The notes under the pieces are model-generated. The model did no database searches. It was given only the letters and a program-made list of their open reading frames with translations, and had not been told where the DNA came from. A stretch of DNA of 64,000 nucleotides from Turicibacter faecis (GTDB lineage Bacteria > Bacillota_I > Bacilli_A > MOL361 > Turicibacteraceae), in contig NZ_AP028127.1 of the NCBI RefSeq assembly GCF_037076425.1, positions 464,001-528,000 of the forward strand, written 5' to 3'. Position 1 is the first letter of the stretch; each line of letters opens with the position of its first letter. The position numbers were made by a program, and so were the translations under genes. Below are positions 15,403-24,307 of the stretch, in pieces.

Positions 15403-16851
15403 ATGAGAATGACTTGTTTTAAAATGCCAAAAAATTTTTTATGGGGGAGCGCTTCGGCTGCCTATCAAGTGGAAGGTGCGTATCTAGAAGATGGAAAGGG
15501 GCTTTCTAACTGGGATCAATTTGTTAGAATTGAAGGAAAGACCTATAAAGGAACAACGGGGGATGTGGCGGTAGATCACTATCACCGATTTAAGGAAGAT
15601 GTGAGGCTCATGGCAGAAATGGGGCTTAAAACATACCGTTTCTCTATCTCATGGCCTCGGGTGATTCCGACGGGAAATGGAGAGGTAAACGAGATAGGTT
15701 TGAAGTTTTATGAAGATTTAATTGACGAATGTTTAAAATATAACATTGAACCTATGGTTACAATTTTTCACTGGGATCTTCCCCAATCGTTAGTTGATCA
15801 ATATAATGGATTTGAAAATCGTCGCATTATTGAGGATTTCGTTAACTATGCCAAAATCTTATTTGATCGATTCGGAAATAAAGTGAAGTATTGGATTACC
15901 TTGAATGAGCAAAATGTCTTTACCTCATTGGGATGGTTAACAGCCATGCATCCTCCAGGAAAATTTGACGATGAAAAAACATTTTATCAGGTGAATCATC
16001 ATGCTTTTATGGCCCATGCACAGACAGTCTTATTGTTTAAAAAAATGGTCCCAAATGGGAAAATCGGGGCAAGCTTTGCTTATAGCCCAAGCTATTCACT
16101 AGATTGTAATCCAATGAATGCAATGTCTAAAATGGATTTTGATGATATGAAGAATTTTTGGTGGATGGATATGTATGCCTATGGACGATATCCCAAATCA
16201 ACATTCACTTATTTACAAGGAAAAGGAATTGCTCCACAGTTTGAAGACGATGATCGACAGATTTTAAAGGAGGCCGCTTCAAAGGTTGATTTTATGGGAG
16301 TTAATTATTATCAAACAAGTGTGTGTGAATATAATCCTCTTGACGGGGTTACTCCATATGGAACTTTTAATACAACAGGGACAAAGGGTTCGGGTCAAGT
16401 GACGGGCCAACCAGGACTATTTAAAAATCCGTCTAACCCTTATTTAAGTACTACAGATTGGGATTGGACAATTGACCCCATGGGACTACGTTATGGATTA
16501 CGTGAAATTACGAGTCGCTACAATTTACCAATTATTATTTCTGAAAACGGATTGGGCGCTTTCGATAAGAAAGAGGAGGACGAATCAATACATGACCCTT
16601 ATCGAATTGCTTTTTTAAAGGCACACATCGAAGAACTTAAAGTCGCTATGGCGGAGGGTTGCGAGGTCATCGCCTATTGTACCTGGTCATTTACTGACTT
16701 ATTAAGTTGGTTAAACGGCTATCAAAAACGTTATGGATTTGTTTATGTTGATCGAGAAGAGGGAGAAGAGGGAGCTAGTTTAAACCGATATAAAAAAGAC
16801 AGCTATTATTGGTATAAAGAAGTTATCGCATCAAATGGAGAAATTTTATAA
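15403..16851 (+). CDS. bglA: 6-phospho-beta-glucosidase, GH1
   Basis: 482 residues, full length for glycoside hydrolase family 1. Seen: the N-terminal signature FLWGSASAAYQVEGA, acid/base Glu169 in TLNEQ (NEQ replaces the common NEP) and nucleophile Glu381 in ISENGLG, with the C-terminal YQKRYGFVYVD block. Known: it cleaves the 6-phospho-beta-glucosides delivered by the PTS in the cytoplasm, giving glucose-6-phosphate and the aglycone or sugar. It is the last gene of the licT-bglP-bglA operon, with a terminator 36 bases after the stop. Confidence 0.95.
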   Translation: MRMTCFKMPKNFLWGSASAAYQVEGAYLEDGKGLSNWDQFVRIEGKTYKGTTGDVAVDHYHRFKEDVRLMAEMGLKTYRFSISWPRVIPTGNGEVNEIGLKFYEDLIDECLKYNIEPMVTIFHWDLPQSLVDQYNGFENRRIIEDFVNYAKILFDRFGNKVKYWITLNEQNVFTSLGWLTAMHPPGKFDDEKTFYQVNHHAFMAHAQTVLLFKKMVPNGKIGASFAYSPSYSLDCNPMNAMSKMDFDDMKNFWWMDMYAYGRYPKSTFTYLQGKGIAPQFEDDDRQILKEAASKVDFMGVNYYQTSVCEYNPLDGVTPYGTFNTTGTKGSGQVTGQPGLFKNPSNPYLSTTDWDWTIDPMGLRYGLREITSRYNLPIIISENGLGAFDKKEEDESIHDPYRIAFLKAHIEELKVAMAEGCEVIAYCTWSFTDLLSWLNGYQKRYGFVYVDREEGEEGASLNRYKKDSYYWYKEVIASNGEIL

Positions 16852-16886
16852 TTAGAAGTGTAAGATAAGATAAATGGTACTAGATT

Positions 16887-16918
16887 GACACTATCCTTTT
16901 AGGATGGTGTCTTTTTTT
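16887..16918 (+). terminator. Terminator of the beta-glucoside operon
   Basis: GACACTATCC (16887-16896) pairs with GGATGGTGTC (16902-16911), followed by T7. Confidence 0.9.
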
Positions 16919-17099
16919 AAAATTGATGAATAAATCTTTGGGTGGTCTTATTTAATAGATAGGAAGAGATAAATTCATTTCATTTTTTTGACTCTTGCAT
17001 GGTTCGAAACTGGAAAATTGGGTTCTTAGAATAACGTAGCCAGAATTATAATTTTTTCGGAAACTTTTTTATAAGCATCTTATAAGAAAAGAGTAAATT

Positions 17100-17138
17100 T
17101 AAAAGGGCTGATTTTAAATAGAAATTTAAATCAGCCCT
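17100..17138 (-). terminator. Terminator of the LCP gene
   Basis: AGGGCTGATTTTAAAT (17104-17119) pairs with ATTTAAATCAGCCCT (17124-17138). On the minus strand it ends in TTTT. The 16919-17099 stretch before it shows nothing beyond a weak AT-rich hairpin. Confidence 0.65.
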
Positions 17139-17211
17139 ATCCGATATAATTTTATTGCCTTTTCTAATGACGAGATAGAAGGTTAAGGTTCATCTCAAAG
17201 AATGACTTATT

Positions 17212-18297
17212 TTAGTAAATTCCAGTATAATTAATAATTTTTCGATTAATTTCAAGAAGTCCGCTCGTTGGAGAGTATTCATCAGTCGCGTAAACTTTAT
17301 CATGCCATTCAACGACGTTTTTTTCTAGTGTCATTGGCACTAAATAGTAAAGGCCGTCTGATAAAATTGAGCCGTAACTTAAGTCAGTCGATGGAATTTG
17401 GAGTTGCTCTATTTCTCGCTCTCCGCTTAATAATAATTGAGTTCCAAGTGCGATAATTTCATTGGTTGTTAAATTAGTTTGAATATAAGGTAAAAATTCT
17501 TTCATTAAGCCCATTAATTTTACTTTGTTATAAGAAACTGCTTTTTGAACAACAAGTGCAATCACACGTCGTTGACGCTCCATTCGTTCATAATCCCCGT
17601 TTCCTACTTTACGAATTCGCATATAGGCAACAGCCTGACGACCGTTAAGTGTTTGAAGACCAATGTCATCGATAAGTGCCGCCTCTTCACCACTCACTTC
17701 GACATTCATTTCAGCAATCACACGGTTTAATTCTTGGAGTTCATAATCTTGAACGTCTACTTCGACACCACCTAATTTATTAATAATTCGTTCGACTGCA
17801 TTGAAGTTGACGGTGACATATTTTTGAATATCTAAATCAAAGTTTTGATTGATGGCAGAAACAGCTAGGGATGGTCCCCCGTAGGCATAGGCATGGTTAA
17901 TTTTTTCAAATCCGTGTTTTTCATCGATATAGGCAAATGTATCGCGTACCACAGATGTTAAATAAGCCTGGTTTGTTTTATTATTGAAAGAAAAGACCAT
18001 CATGGCATCTGAACGAGTATTGCTGTATTCATCTTCACGAGAGTCTACCCCGAATAAGGCGATGTTCGTCACACCCATTCCTTTTTTCAGGTCTAAAATT
18101 TCCTGTGAAACGTCTAAATCTGTTAATTCTTCACGCTCGACATTCGATAACATTTTATGGGCAGCTCCATAAACGACGCCACCAATGATTAAAAGGAAGA
18201 GAATTAATACTAAGAATCCCTTTAAACACCCATACTTTTTCTTTCGCTTTTTAGGCTGTTTTTCCTCCTGTTGCATCTCTACACGTTCCTTACTCAT
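17212..18297 (-). CDS. LytR-CpsA-Psr (LCP) family cell-wall glycopolymer ligase
   Basis: 361 residues from ATG 18297, seven bases after AGGTG; an upstream GTG at 18306 overlaps that site. Seen: a basic cytoplasmic N-terminus (KKRKKKYG), one membrane segment (about residues 24-46), then an extracellular LCP domain with NIALFGVDSRE, NTRSDAMMVFSF, TSVVRDTFAYI and GFEKINHAYAYGG. Known: LCP enzymes move teichoic acid or other glycopolymers from lipid carriers to peptidoglycan, using Arg and Asp residues in these blocks. It is transcribed alone, divergent from the U32 gene. Confidence 0.93.
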   Translation of the reverse strand: MSKERVEMQQEEKQPKKRKKKYGCLKGFLVLILFLLIIGGVVYGAAHKMLSNVEREELTDLDVSQEILDLKKGMGVTNIALFGVDSREDEYSNTRSDAMMVFSFNNKTNQAYLTSVVRDTFAYIDEKHGFEKINHAYAYGGPSLAVSAINQNFDLDIQKYVTVNFNAVERIINKLGGVEVDVQDYELQELNRVIAEMNVEVSGEEAALIDDIGLQTLNGRQAVAYMRIRKVGNGDYERMERQRRVIALVVQKAVSYNKVKLMGLMKEFLPYIQTNLTTNEIIALGTQLLLSGEREIEQLQIPSTDLSYGSILSDGLYYLVPMTLEKNVVEWHDKVYATDEYSPTSGLLEINRKIINYTGIY

Positions 18298-18460
18298 TAT
18301 CTTCACCTAGTTTCTCATTAAGTCATGTTTAGTCGCGTAAACTCTAATATTTTATAATATGCGAGTATTTATTACAATATTAAAAACTTCCTATTAATAT
18401 ATTTTTACAAAATTTATGTTATTATAACTAGCAATTTATAAAAATCTAAAAAATTGGTCA

Positions 18461-18489
18461 TTGGTCGACTTTCAGATGTATGTTACAAT
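18461..18489 (+). promoter_or_regulatory. Predicted promoter of the U32 gene
   Basis: TTGGTC (18461-18466), a 17-base spacer and TACAAT (18484-18489), about 30 bases before the chosen ATG. Its position argues against translation starting further upstream. Confidence 0.5.
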
Positions 18490-18520
18490 GAAAGAAATTA
18501 CGAAAATTGGAGCTGATCGA

Positions 18521-20923
18521 ATGCCGACCATTGAATTATTAGCACCAGTAGGTCATCATGAAGGATTATTAGCAGCAGTTAAAAATGGAGCTGATGCCAT
18601 CTATGTTGGTGGAGCCGCTTTTGGAGCTCGAAAAGAAGCTGCCTTTAGCCATGAAGAATTAGTCGAGGTTATTAAATACAGTCATCTGCATAACGTTAAG
18701 GTTTATGTTACAGTTAATACCACTATTTTTGATCAAGAACTCGAAGCGTTAAAAGAATATATTCATTTTCTATATTTAAATGATGTAGATGCGATTATTG
18801 TTCAAGATCTTGGGGTAGCACACCTTGTGAAACAACTTTATCCTGATTTTGAACTTCATTTTAGTACCCAAATGACGTTACATAATACTAAAGGGGTCGA
18901 ATTTGCGAAACATTTCGGAGCTGATCGCGTCGTCGTTGCACGTGAAAACACGCTTGAAGAAATTAAAGCGATGAAAGAGGCGGTAGATATTGACCTTGAA
19001 GTTTTCGTCCATGGGGCACTTTGTGTTTGCTACTCAGGACAATGTTTAATGAGTAGTATGATTGGAGCACGTAGTGGAAATCGTGGGGCATGTGCCCAAA
19101 CATGCCGTCTTCCGTATGAATTAGTAGACCTTTCAACAGGAGAAACATTGGATTCTTCAGTAGGAGACTTTTTATTAAGCCCAAAAGATTTAAAAACGAT
19201 TGATGAAATTGGGGCCCTTATCGATGCAGGGGTGACCTCATTTAAAATCGAGGGGCGTTTAAAGAAACCAGAATATGTCGCGACGGTTGTTAAGGCATAT
19301 CGTGAAGCCATTGATCAGTATGTAGCGACACGCAAAATTAAAATTTCCAAGCAAATGCATGAAGATATGGATCAGATTTTTAGCCGTGGGTTTACGAAAG
19401 GATATCTTTTTGGTGAGCGCGGATCAAGCCTGATGAGTACGGACCGTCCTAATCATAAGGGGATTCTTATCGGAGAGGTGACCCATGTCAAAGGAAAACG
19501 CGCGACAATTGAATTAAAATCCACTCTTGAGGTAGGCGATGGGTTGCGTTTTGTCAGTCTAAATCAAAAGGATCAAGGACTGCAAGTACAAAAGATGTTT
19601 GTTAAAGGAAAGACTGTGACTCTTGCAAAAAAAGGAGGCGTGGAGTTAGAACTTCCATTTACCGTTACGAAGGGCATGAAAGTTTATAAGACAACTTCCT
19701 TTTCTTTAAGTAAGCGGGCAGCTGTAAATGAAAAATCTATTGATAAAATAAATATTTACGGCGAGGTCAGTGCGAAAAACGGGGAGCCGCTAAAAATAAT
19801 GGCCTGGGATGACGACTCTAATTTGGTAACGGTAGAAAGTGAAGAATGTTTTGTTGAAGCTCAAACGACGCCTTTATCGCAAAGTCGTTTGAAACAACAA
19901 TTAGGGAAAACGGGAAGTACACCTTTTAGTTTTGCTTATCTTAATATCACCATGGATGAAGGCATCACGTTACCTATTTCAGTCATTAATAAAATAAGAC
20001 GTGAGTTGTTAGAAGAATTAGAAAAACGTCGTGTCAAAAAATATGCGGACCGCCAAAAGTCAGTCGTTGAGCCTATCCTCACATCATATGATCAACAGGC
20101 TTGTACCCCATCGTTAATGGTTAGTGTCCGAAATATTAAACAATTGAAGGTGACGTTAGCACAAAATATTAAAACGATTTATTATAAAGATATTAAAACG
20201 TTAAAACGAGCCGTTGATTTAGCAGATGAATATGGCGCGACAGTTATTCCTCAACTTCCACGGATTATGACAGATGAAGAAATTTCATATGCAGTCTATG
20301 TGATTGAAAGTTTACCTATCCAGACAATCATGTTAGGTGAATATGGGATGTATGAGGCATTAAAAAACAAAGATTATACGTTTTTAACGGATTTTTCATT
20401 TAACACAAATAATGTTCAAAGTATTGAGGCTTTTAAGTCGCTCGGTATTTCCCAGGTAACATGTTCATATGAAATCAATCAAAGACAGATGCGTCAACTT
20501 GTAAAAAACACGCCACTTCCAATCGAAATGGTTGTATATACAAGGATTCCTATGATGATTACTAAACATTGCCCGGTCAAACTTTTAAATCAACAGGAGT
20601 TTTGCCGAATGTGTTTGAGCACGCCATTTGGACTAAGAGATCGTAAAAATAAGGTTCTCCCTTTATTGAGAACTGGAAATTGTATTACGGAAATTTTTAA
20701 TTCGCAACATCTGATTTTAATTGAATTTTTATCTGAACTTCAACAGATGGGTATTCACAATTTCCGCCTAGAGTTTACAAATGAACCGGATGAAATGATA
20801 GTAGATGCGATAAAGGTCTACCAACAGGTGCTAGAAACAGGAAGCCTTGATCGTGGATGGCTCGAGTCATATAAAAATCAGGATGATTATACGAAGGGTC
20901 ATTATCACCGCGGGGTTCAATAA
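18521..20923 (+). CDS. U32 family protein (peptidase U32 / RNA hydroxylation enzyme)
   Basis: 800 residues from ATG 18521 (GGAG eight bases before). Seen: an N-terminal TIM-barrel-like U32 domain with LAPVGHHEGLLAAVKNGADA and a cysteine set in HGALCVCYSGQC and GACAQTCRLPY, then a long C-terminal part (DUF3656-like, from about residue 370) with further cysteines near residues 690-710. Known: close relatives (RlhA, TrhP/YrrO) hydroxylate 23S rRNA or tRNA uridines using an iron-sulfur centre and prephenate-derived input; the peptidase name is historical. The exact substrate cannot be chosen here. The length matches the long-form members. Confidence 0.9.
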   Translation: MPTIELLAPVGHHEGLLAAVKNGADAIYVGGAAFGARKEAAFSHEELVEVIKYSHLHNVKVYVTVNTTIFDQELEALKEYIHFLYLNDVDAIIVQDLGVAHLVKQLYPDFELHFSTQMTLHNTKGVEFAKHFGADRVVVARENTLEEIKAMKEAVDIDLEVFVHGALCVCYSGQCLMSSMIGARSGNRGACAQTCRLPYELVDLSTGETLDSSVGDFLLSPKDLKTIDEIGALIDAGVTSFKIEGRLKKPEYVATVVKAYREAIDQYVATRKIKISKQMHEDMDQIFSRGFTKGYLFGERGSSLMSTDRPNHKGILIGEVTHVKGKRATIELKSTLEVGDGLRFVSLNQKDQGLQVQKMFVKGKTVTLAKKGGVELELPFTVTKGMKVYKTTSFSLSKRAAVNEKSIDKINIYGEVSAKNGEPLKIMAWDDDSNLVTVESEECFVEAQTTPLSQSRLKQQLGKTGSTPFSFAYLNITMDEGITLPISVINKIRRELLEELEKRRVKKYADRQKSVVEPILTSYDQQACTPSLMVSVRNIKQLKVTLAQNIKTIYYKDIKTLKRAVDLADEYGATVIPQLPRIMTDEEISYAVYVIESLPIQTIMLGEYGMYEALKNKDYTFLTDFSFNTNNVQSIEAFKSLGISQVTCSYEINQRQMRQLVKNTPLPIEMVVYTRIPMMITKHCPVKLLNQQEFCRMCLSTPFGLRDRKNKVLPLLRTGNCITEIFNSQHLILIEFLSELQQMGIHNFRLEFTNEPDEMIVDAIKVYQQVLETGSLDRGWLESYKNQDDYTKGHYHRGVQ

Positions 20924-20992
20924 TTTACGTATATAAATAAAAAAATTCCTCCATAATAAAGAAGGTAAATTCTTTTTAAGGGGGAATTTTTT

Positions 20993-21652
20993 ATGTCAAA
21001 GATTATTTTATCTATTTTATTAGCGGGTCTTTTTTACGTTGTTTTATTAGTGTGTTTTAAAATTATGGGTAAGCGTGAAGTTAATCAGTTAAGTACGGTT
21101 GATATTGTCATTAATATATTAATCGCCAATGTAGCTGCAGGCGGAATTGTAGAAGAGGAGTACTGGTTAGATGCATTAGGCGGAGTTCTAGTGCTAGTTA
21201 TGTTACAAATTTTAATGGCGAAGTTTCAAATTAAATATCCGCGTGGGCGGGATATTATTGAGGGAGAGTCTTCAATGGTGATAAAAAATGGTTTCGTTGA
21301 TTATGATGAATTAAAAAAAATTAGGGTAGACCTTGATGATTTAATGATGCTGCTTCGGGGAGATAATGTGGTTGCCCCCGAGGAAGTCCAGTATGGAATT
21401 GTTGAAAAGAATGGAAAGCTTACGGTTTATACGAAAAAAAATCCGACAAAAACTTTCCCATTACCATTAGTCATCTCAGGACAAGTAAAGCCGAAGGCGT
21501 TGGAGAGTCTAGATAAGGATGCAGACTGGTTAATGAATCAGCTAGAGCTAAACCAGTTTTATCGATTAGAGCAAGTTGAATATCTTTTTTATGAAGAGCA
21601 AAAACTTGTTATTTATATGAAAGACGGCATTAAAAAGTTAAAAATAAAATAA
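20993..21652 (+). CDS. DUF421 (YetF/YkjA-like) membrane protein
   Basis: 219 residues. Two to three N-terminal membrane segments contain KIMGKREVNQLSTVDIVINI, then a soluble half with RVDLDDLMMLLRGDN and NGKLTVYTKKNPTK, the DUF421 pattern. Known: relatives include YetF and the SpoVA-linked germination-associated 2Duf-type proteins in spore membranes; the role of this member is unknown. The start follows GGGGGAAT. It ends at a bidirectional terminator shared with the converging ttcA-like gene. Confidence 0.85.
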   Translation: MSKIILSILLAGLFYVVLLVCFKIMGKREVNQLSTVDIVINILIANVAAGGIVEEEYWLDALGGVLVLVMLQILMAKFQIKYPRGRDIIEGESSMVIKNGFVDYDELKKIRVDLDDLMMLLRGDNVVAPEEVQYGIVEKNGKLTVYTKKNPTKTFPLPLVISGQVKPKALESLDKDADWLMNQLELNQFYRLEQVEYLFYEEQKLVIYMKDGIKKLKIK

Positions 21653-21680
21653 GAGTCGTGGGAACCACGACTCTTATTCT
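21651..21680. terminator. Bidirectional terminator
   Basis: AAGAGTCGTGG (21651-21661) pairs with CCACGACTCTT (21665-21675) between converging genes. Confidence 0.8.
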
Positions 21681-22405
21681 TTATCGTTGAAATCATTAAA
21701 TAGTGAAACACGATCCCCATTTGATAAGGAATTTAATAAGTTTTGTTTTGCCATAGGGTATTGAGCATATAATTTTTTTAATAGTTGCTTAACATCTTCA
21801 CGACTCGTGTGCTTATCCATTGGACAAGTACTTGGTACGATTGGTACATGACGGTTGGCAGCAGCAATAATGTCATCTTCATAACAGTAAACTAATGGAC
21901 GAATAAATGTAACATCGGTACGGTCTAAGTACATTTTGGGTTTGAATGTTGAGAGAAATCCGTTGTACATCGTATTCATCACGAGCGTTTCAACAGCGTC
22001 GTCTGCGTGGTGTGCCATTGAAATTTTGTTACATCCAAGTTCTGTTCCTTTTTTTATTAAGATGGCCTTTTTGAATTTTGAACATAATGAGCAAGGAATT
22101 TTCCCGTCTGAAGAAGCATTTAATTTTAGGATTTCATAGACTTCTGTATCAACAAGGTGATATTCGATTCCGTGCTTTTTACAGAATTCTACGACAGGGT
22201 TAAAGTCCATTCCGGGGAATCCAAGTTTTAAAGTGATGCCAACTAATTCGAATTTAACAGGTGCAAATTTTTGATAAAGGTGTAGGGCATATAATAGGGC
22301 CATGCTATCTTTTCCCCCACTAACACCAACGGCAATTTTATCCCCTTCTTCAATTAAAGAAAAATCTTGATCCGCTTTTCTAATACAACCTAAGATCTTT
22401 TTCAT
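21674..22405 (-). CDS. TtcA-like tRNA 2-thiocytidine synthase / PP-loop ATPase
   Basis: 243 residues from ATG 22405; the longer frame upstream lacks a ribosome binding site. Seen: the PP-loop SGGKDS (residues 29-34), an IPCSLCSKFKK pair of cysteines and HHADDAVETLVMN, the TtcA/TilS-like core. Known: TtcA adds sulfur to cytidine 32 of some tRNAs using a bound iron-sulfur cluster. Short Firmicute members may act on other tRNA positions, so the substrate is open. It is a single-gene unit, converging with the DUF421 gene. Confidence 0.85.
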   Translation of the reverse strand: MKKILGCIRKADQDFSLIEEGDKIAVGVSGGKDSMALLYALHLYQKFAPVKFELVGITLKLGFPGMDFNPVVEFCKKHGIEYHLVDTEVYEILKLNASSDGKIPCSLCSKFKKAILIKKGTELGCNKISMAHHADDAVETLVMNTMYNGFLSTFKPKMYLDRTDVTFIRPLVYCYEDDIIAAANRHVPIVPSTCPMDKHTSREDVKQLLKKLYAQYPMAKQNLLNSLSNGDRVSLFNDFNDKE

Positions 22406-22545
22406 AATACTCACCGACCTTTCGCTTGACATTATAACGAATAAAGTCGAAAAAAACAATCATTTGGTATAAAGATTAATTTGGTAATACGTATTGAAAA
22501 GGGAATTTGTTCTTTTGTATTTAAAAAATAAAATATTAAAAAAAT

Positions 22546-22574
22546 GTATTAAATTGTCGAAATAACGCATATTA
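22546..22574 (+). promoter_or_regulatory. Predicted sigma-G promoter of first SASP gene
   Basis: GTATT (22546-22550), 17 bases, CATATTA (22568-22574). It matches the forespore sigma-G pattern (GHATR, CATNNTA) apart from the last -35 base. The same layout is repeated before the third SASP gene. Confidence 0.7.
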
Positions 22575-22596
22575 AGATTGTCAGGAGGTGAACGAC

Positions 22597-22797
22597 ATGG
22601 CAAACAACCAATCTAAAAATAAATTAGTTGTACCAGGTGCCCAAGCAGCAATCGATACGATGAAAGCGGAGATTGCAAATGAATTCGGTGTACAAATGGG
22701 TCCGGATGCAACAGCGCGTCAAAATGGTTCAGTTGGTGGAGAAATCACTAAACGATTAGTGGCAATGGCTCAACAACAAATGGATCAAACAAAATAA
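22597..22797 (+). CDS. Alpha/beta-type small acid-soluble spore protein
   Basis: 66 residues from ATG 22597 after AGGAGGTG. Seen: [23 protein letters not shown] with the E-I-A protease (GPR) site, and the C-terminal DNA-binding block [21 protein letters not shown]. Known: these proteins coat forespore DNA and protect it from UV and heat, then are degraded at germination. It is the first of three close paralogues and has a sigma-G-like promoter. Confidence 0.97.
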   Translation: MANNQSKNKLVVPGAQAAIDTMKAEIANEFGVQMGPDATARQNGSVGGEITKRLVAMAQQQMDQTK

Positions 22798-22847
22798 TGC
22801 ACATGATAGATAAATTTACGTATAATAACTGTCTGGAGATGACGAAT

Positions 22848-23045
22848 ATGGCAAACCAATCTAAAAATAAATTAGTTGTACCAGGTGCTCAAGCTGCAAT
22901 TGATAATATGAAAGCAGAGATTGCGAATGAATTAGGTGTACAATTAGGTGCGGATGCAACAGCGCGTCAAAATGGTTCAGTTGGTGGAGAAATCACTAAA
23001 CGATTAGTGGCAATGGCTCAACAACAAATGAATCAAACAAAATAG
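22848..23045 (+). CDS. Alpha/beta-type small acid-soluble spore protein
   Basis: 65 residues from ATG 22848 (CTGGAG nine bases before). It is nearly identical to its neighbours ([20 protein letters not shown]). It lacks the GTATT-17-CATATTA promoter seen before the other two copies and is 50 bases after the first gene without a terminator, so it is likely co-transcribed with it. A terminator follows. Confidence 0.97.
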   Translation: MANQSKNKLVVPGAQAAIDNMKAEIANELGVQLGADATARQNGSVGGEITKRLVAMAQQQMNQTK

Positions 23046-23066
23046 TTATTCCAATATATACGTATT

Positions 23067-23095
23067 AAAGGAGAGTTGAATGCTCTCCTTTTTTT
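23067..23095 (+). terminator. Terminator after second SASP gene
   Basis: AAAGGAGAG (23067-23075) pairs with CTCTCCTTT (23083-23091), followed by more T. Confidence 0.88.
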
Positions 23096-23166
23096 ATGAG
23101 TAATATAATGGCAGATTGGTGAATCTGTTTAATGAAAGGATTTATATTGATTTATGAATTTAAGGC

Positions 23167-23195
23167 GTATTATTTTGTCGAAATATCACATATTA
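23167..23195 (+). promoter_or_regulatory. Predicted sigma-G promoter of third SASP gene
   Basis: GTATT (23167-23171), 17 bases, CATATTA (23189-23195). The spacer shares TTGTCGAAATA with the first SASP promoter. Confidence 0.7.
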
Positions 23196-23216
23196 AAAAT
23201 GTTAGGAGGTGAAACT

Positions 23217-23414
23217 ATGGCAAATCAATCTAAAAATAAATTAGTTGTACCGGGTGCAAAAGCAGCAATCGATAATATGAAAGCAGAGATTGCAAACGAA
23301 TTAGGTGTACAAATGGGCGCAGATGCAACTGCACGTCAAAATGGTTCGGTTGGTGGAGAAATCACTAAACGTCTTGTGGCACAAGCTCAACAACAAATGA
23401 ATCAAACAAAATAA
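23217..23414 (+). CDS. Alpha/beta-type small acid-soluble spore protein
   Basis: 65 residues from ATG 23217 after AGGAGGTG. It has the same GPR site (KAEIANELG) and C-terminal block as the other two copies, differing by a few conservative residues. It has its own sigma-G-like promoter and terminator. Spore DNA protection (family knowledge). Confidence 0.97.
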   Translation: MANQSKNKLVVPGAKAAIDNMKAEIANELGVQMGADATARQNGSVGGEITKRLVAQAQQQMNQTK

Positions 23415-23460
23415 AAAAACTACGACTAAACTAATCAACACGACTACAAACTACACAAAT

Positions 23461-23488
23461 AAAAACGGTCCGATACGGATCGTTTTTA
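23461..23488 (+). terminator. Terminator after third SASP gene
   Basis: AAAAACGGTCCG (23461-23472) pairs with CGGATCGTTTTT (23476-23487) with one G-T pair. Confidence 0.8.
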
Positions 23489-23510
23489 TTTGAAAGGATT
23501 GCCAAATAAC

Positions 23511-23538
23511 TGACATCTATTTAAAATTTCGATATAAT
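23511..23538 (+). promoter_or_regulatory. Predicted promoter of the arsC-like gene
   Basis: TGACAT (23511-23516), 16 bases, TATAAT (23533-23538). Confidence 0.5.
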
Positions 23539-23560
23539 GTTAGTCATAGGAGGTAATAAT

Positions 23561-23914
23561 ATGAATGTTTTAGTTTATCCAAAGTGTACGACGTGTAAAA
23601 AAGCAATAAAGTGGTTAAAAGATAATGATGTAGAGGCAGTTGTTCGCCATATTGTAGAAGAACCTTTATCTAGAGATGAGATTAAAGAATTGCATTTGAA
23701 ATCAGGATTAGAAATCAAAAAGTTTTTTAATACAAGTGGGATGAAGTATCGGGAGTTAGGTTTAAAAGACCGATTAAAGGAAATGAGTTTAGATGAGTGT
23801 TATGATCTATTAGCAAGTGATGGAATGTTAGTTAAACGCCCGCTTGCATATGACGAAGAGAAGGTAACTTTAGGTTTTAAGGAAGACACTTACAATGAAC
23901 AGTGGAAAAAGTAG
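23561..23914 (+). CDS. ArsC/Spx-family thioredoxin-fold protein (YusI-like)
   Basis: 117 residues from ATG 23561 after AGGAGG. Seen: the redox pair CTTC (residues 8-11) in VYPKCTTCKKAIKWL, then LKSGLEIKKFFNTSG, KEMSLDECYDLLASDGMLVKRP and a C-terminal VTLGFKE. Known: the pattern fits the ArsC family branch that includes YusI/YffB rather than true arsenate reductase or Spx; its reaction is undefined, probably glutathione- or thiol-linked. The next gene overlaps its end by 20 bases, so the two are translationally coupled. Confidence 0.88.
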   Translation: MNVLVYPKCTTCKKAIKWLKDNDVEAVVRHIVEEPLSRDEIKELHLKSGLEIKKFFNTSGMKYRELGLKDRLKEMSLDECYDLLASDGMLVKRPLAYDEEKVTLGFKEDTYNEQWKK

Positions 23915-24230
23915 CAGGAAATTGCAAGAGGTTAACGAGAATCAATTAAAGGAAATATGGAATTCAACGCAAATCGTTATTACCTTAGCTTACACACCGA
24001 TATGTGGAACGTGTCAGGTGGCGAAAAGAATGTTAGAGGTTGTATCTAACTTATTACCCCAGGTACCATTCCTGCAAATTAATTTAAATTATTATGGTGA
24101 GCTGGCGCAAAAATATGAGATTATGTCGGTTCCGTGTCTAATGATTCATCATCAAGGAGAATGTGTAGAGAAAGTTTATACATTTATTTCTGTCCCCTTT
24201 TTATATAAAAAAATAACTTCTTACTTATAG
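23895..24230 (+). CDS. Thioredoxin family protein with CGTC motif
   Basis: 111 residues beginning inside the arsC-like gene. Seen: the thioredoxin active site CGTC (residues about 35-38) in TPICGTCQVAKRML and the cis-Pro loop in IMSVPCLMIHHQ. It lacks the usual Trp before the first Cys and has an extra Cys right after the cis-Pro. It probably takes part in thiol-disulfide exchange in the cytoplasm (no signal peptide). The coupled neighbour suggests a shared redox pathway (inference). Confidence 0.8.
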   Translation: MNSGKSSRKLQEVNENQLKEIWNSTQIVITLAYTPICGTCQVAKRMLEVVSNLLPQVPFLQINLNYYGELAQKYEIMSVPCLMIHHQGECVEKVYTFISVPFLYKKITSYL

Positions 24231-24307
24231 TTTGTGATGAAACGCTATTTTCGTGGTAAAATAATACATAATGGGAAATGTATGACTAAACGAAAGAGGG
24301 GATGGCG

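Noticed and set aside
22597-23414. Three near-identical units considered as a generic tandem repeat
   Set aside because: They are three intact SASP genes; the repetition is gene duplication.
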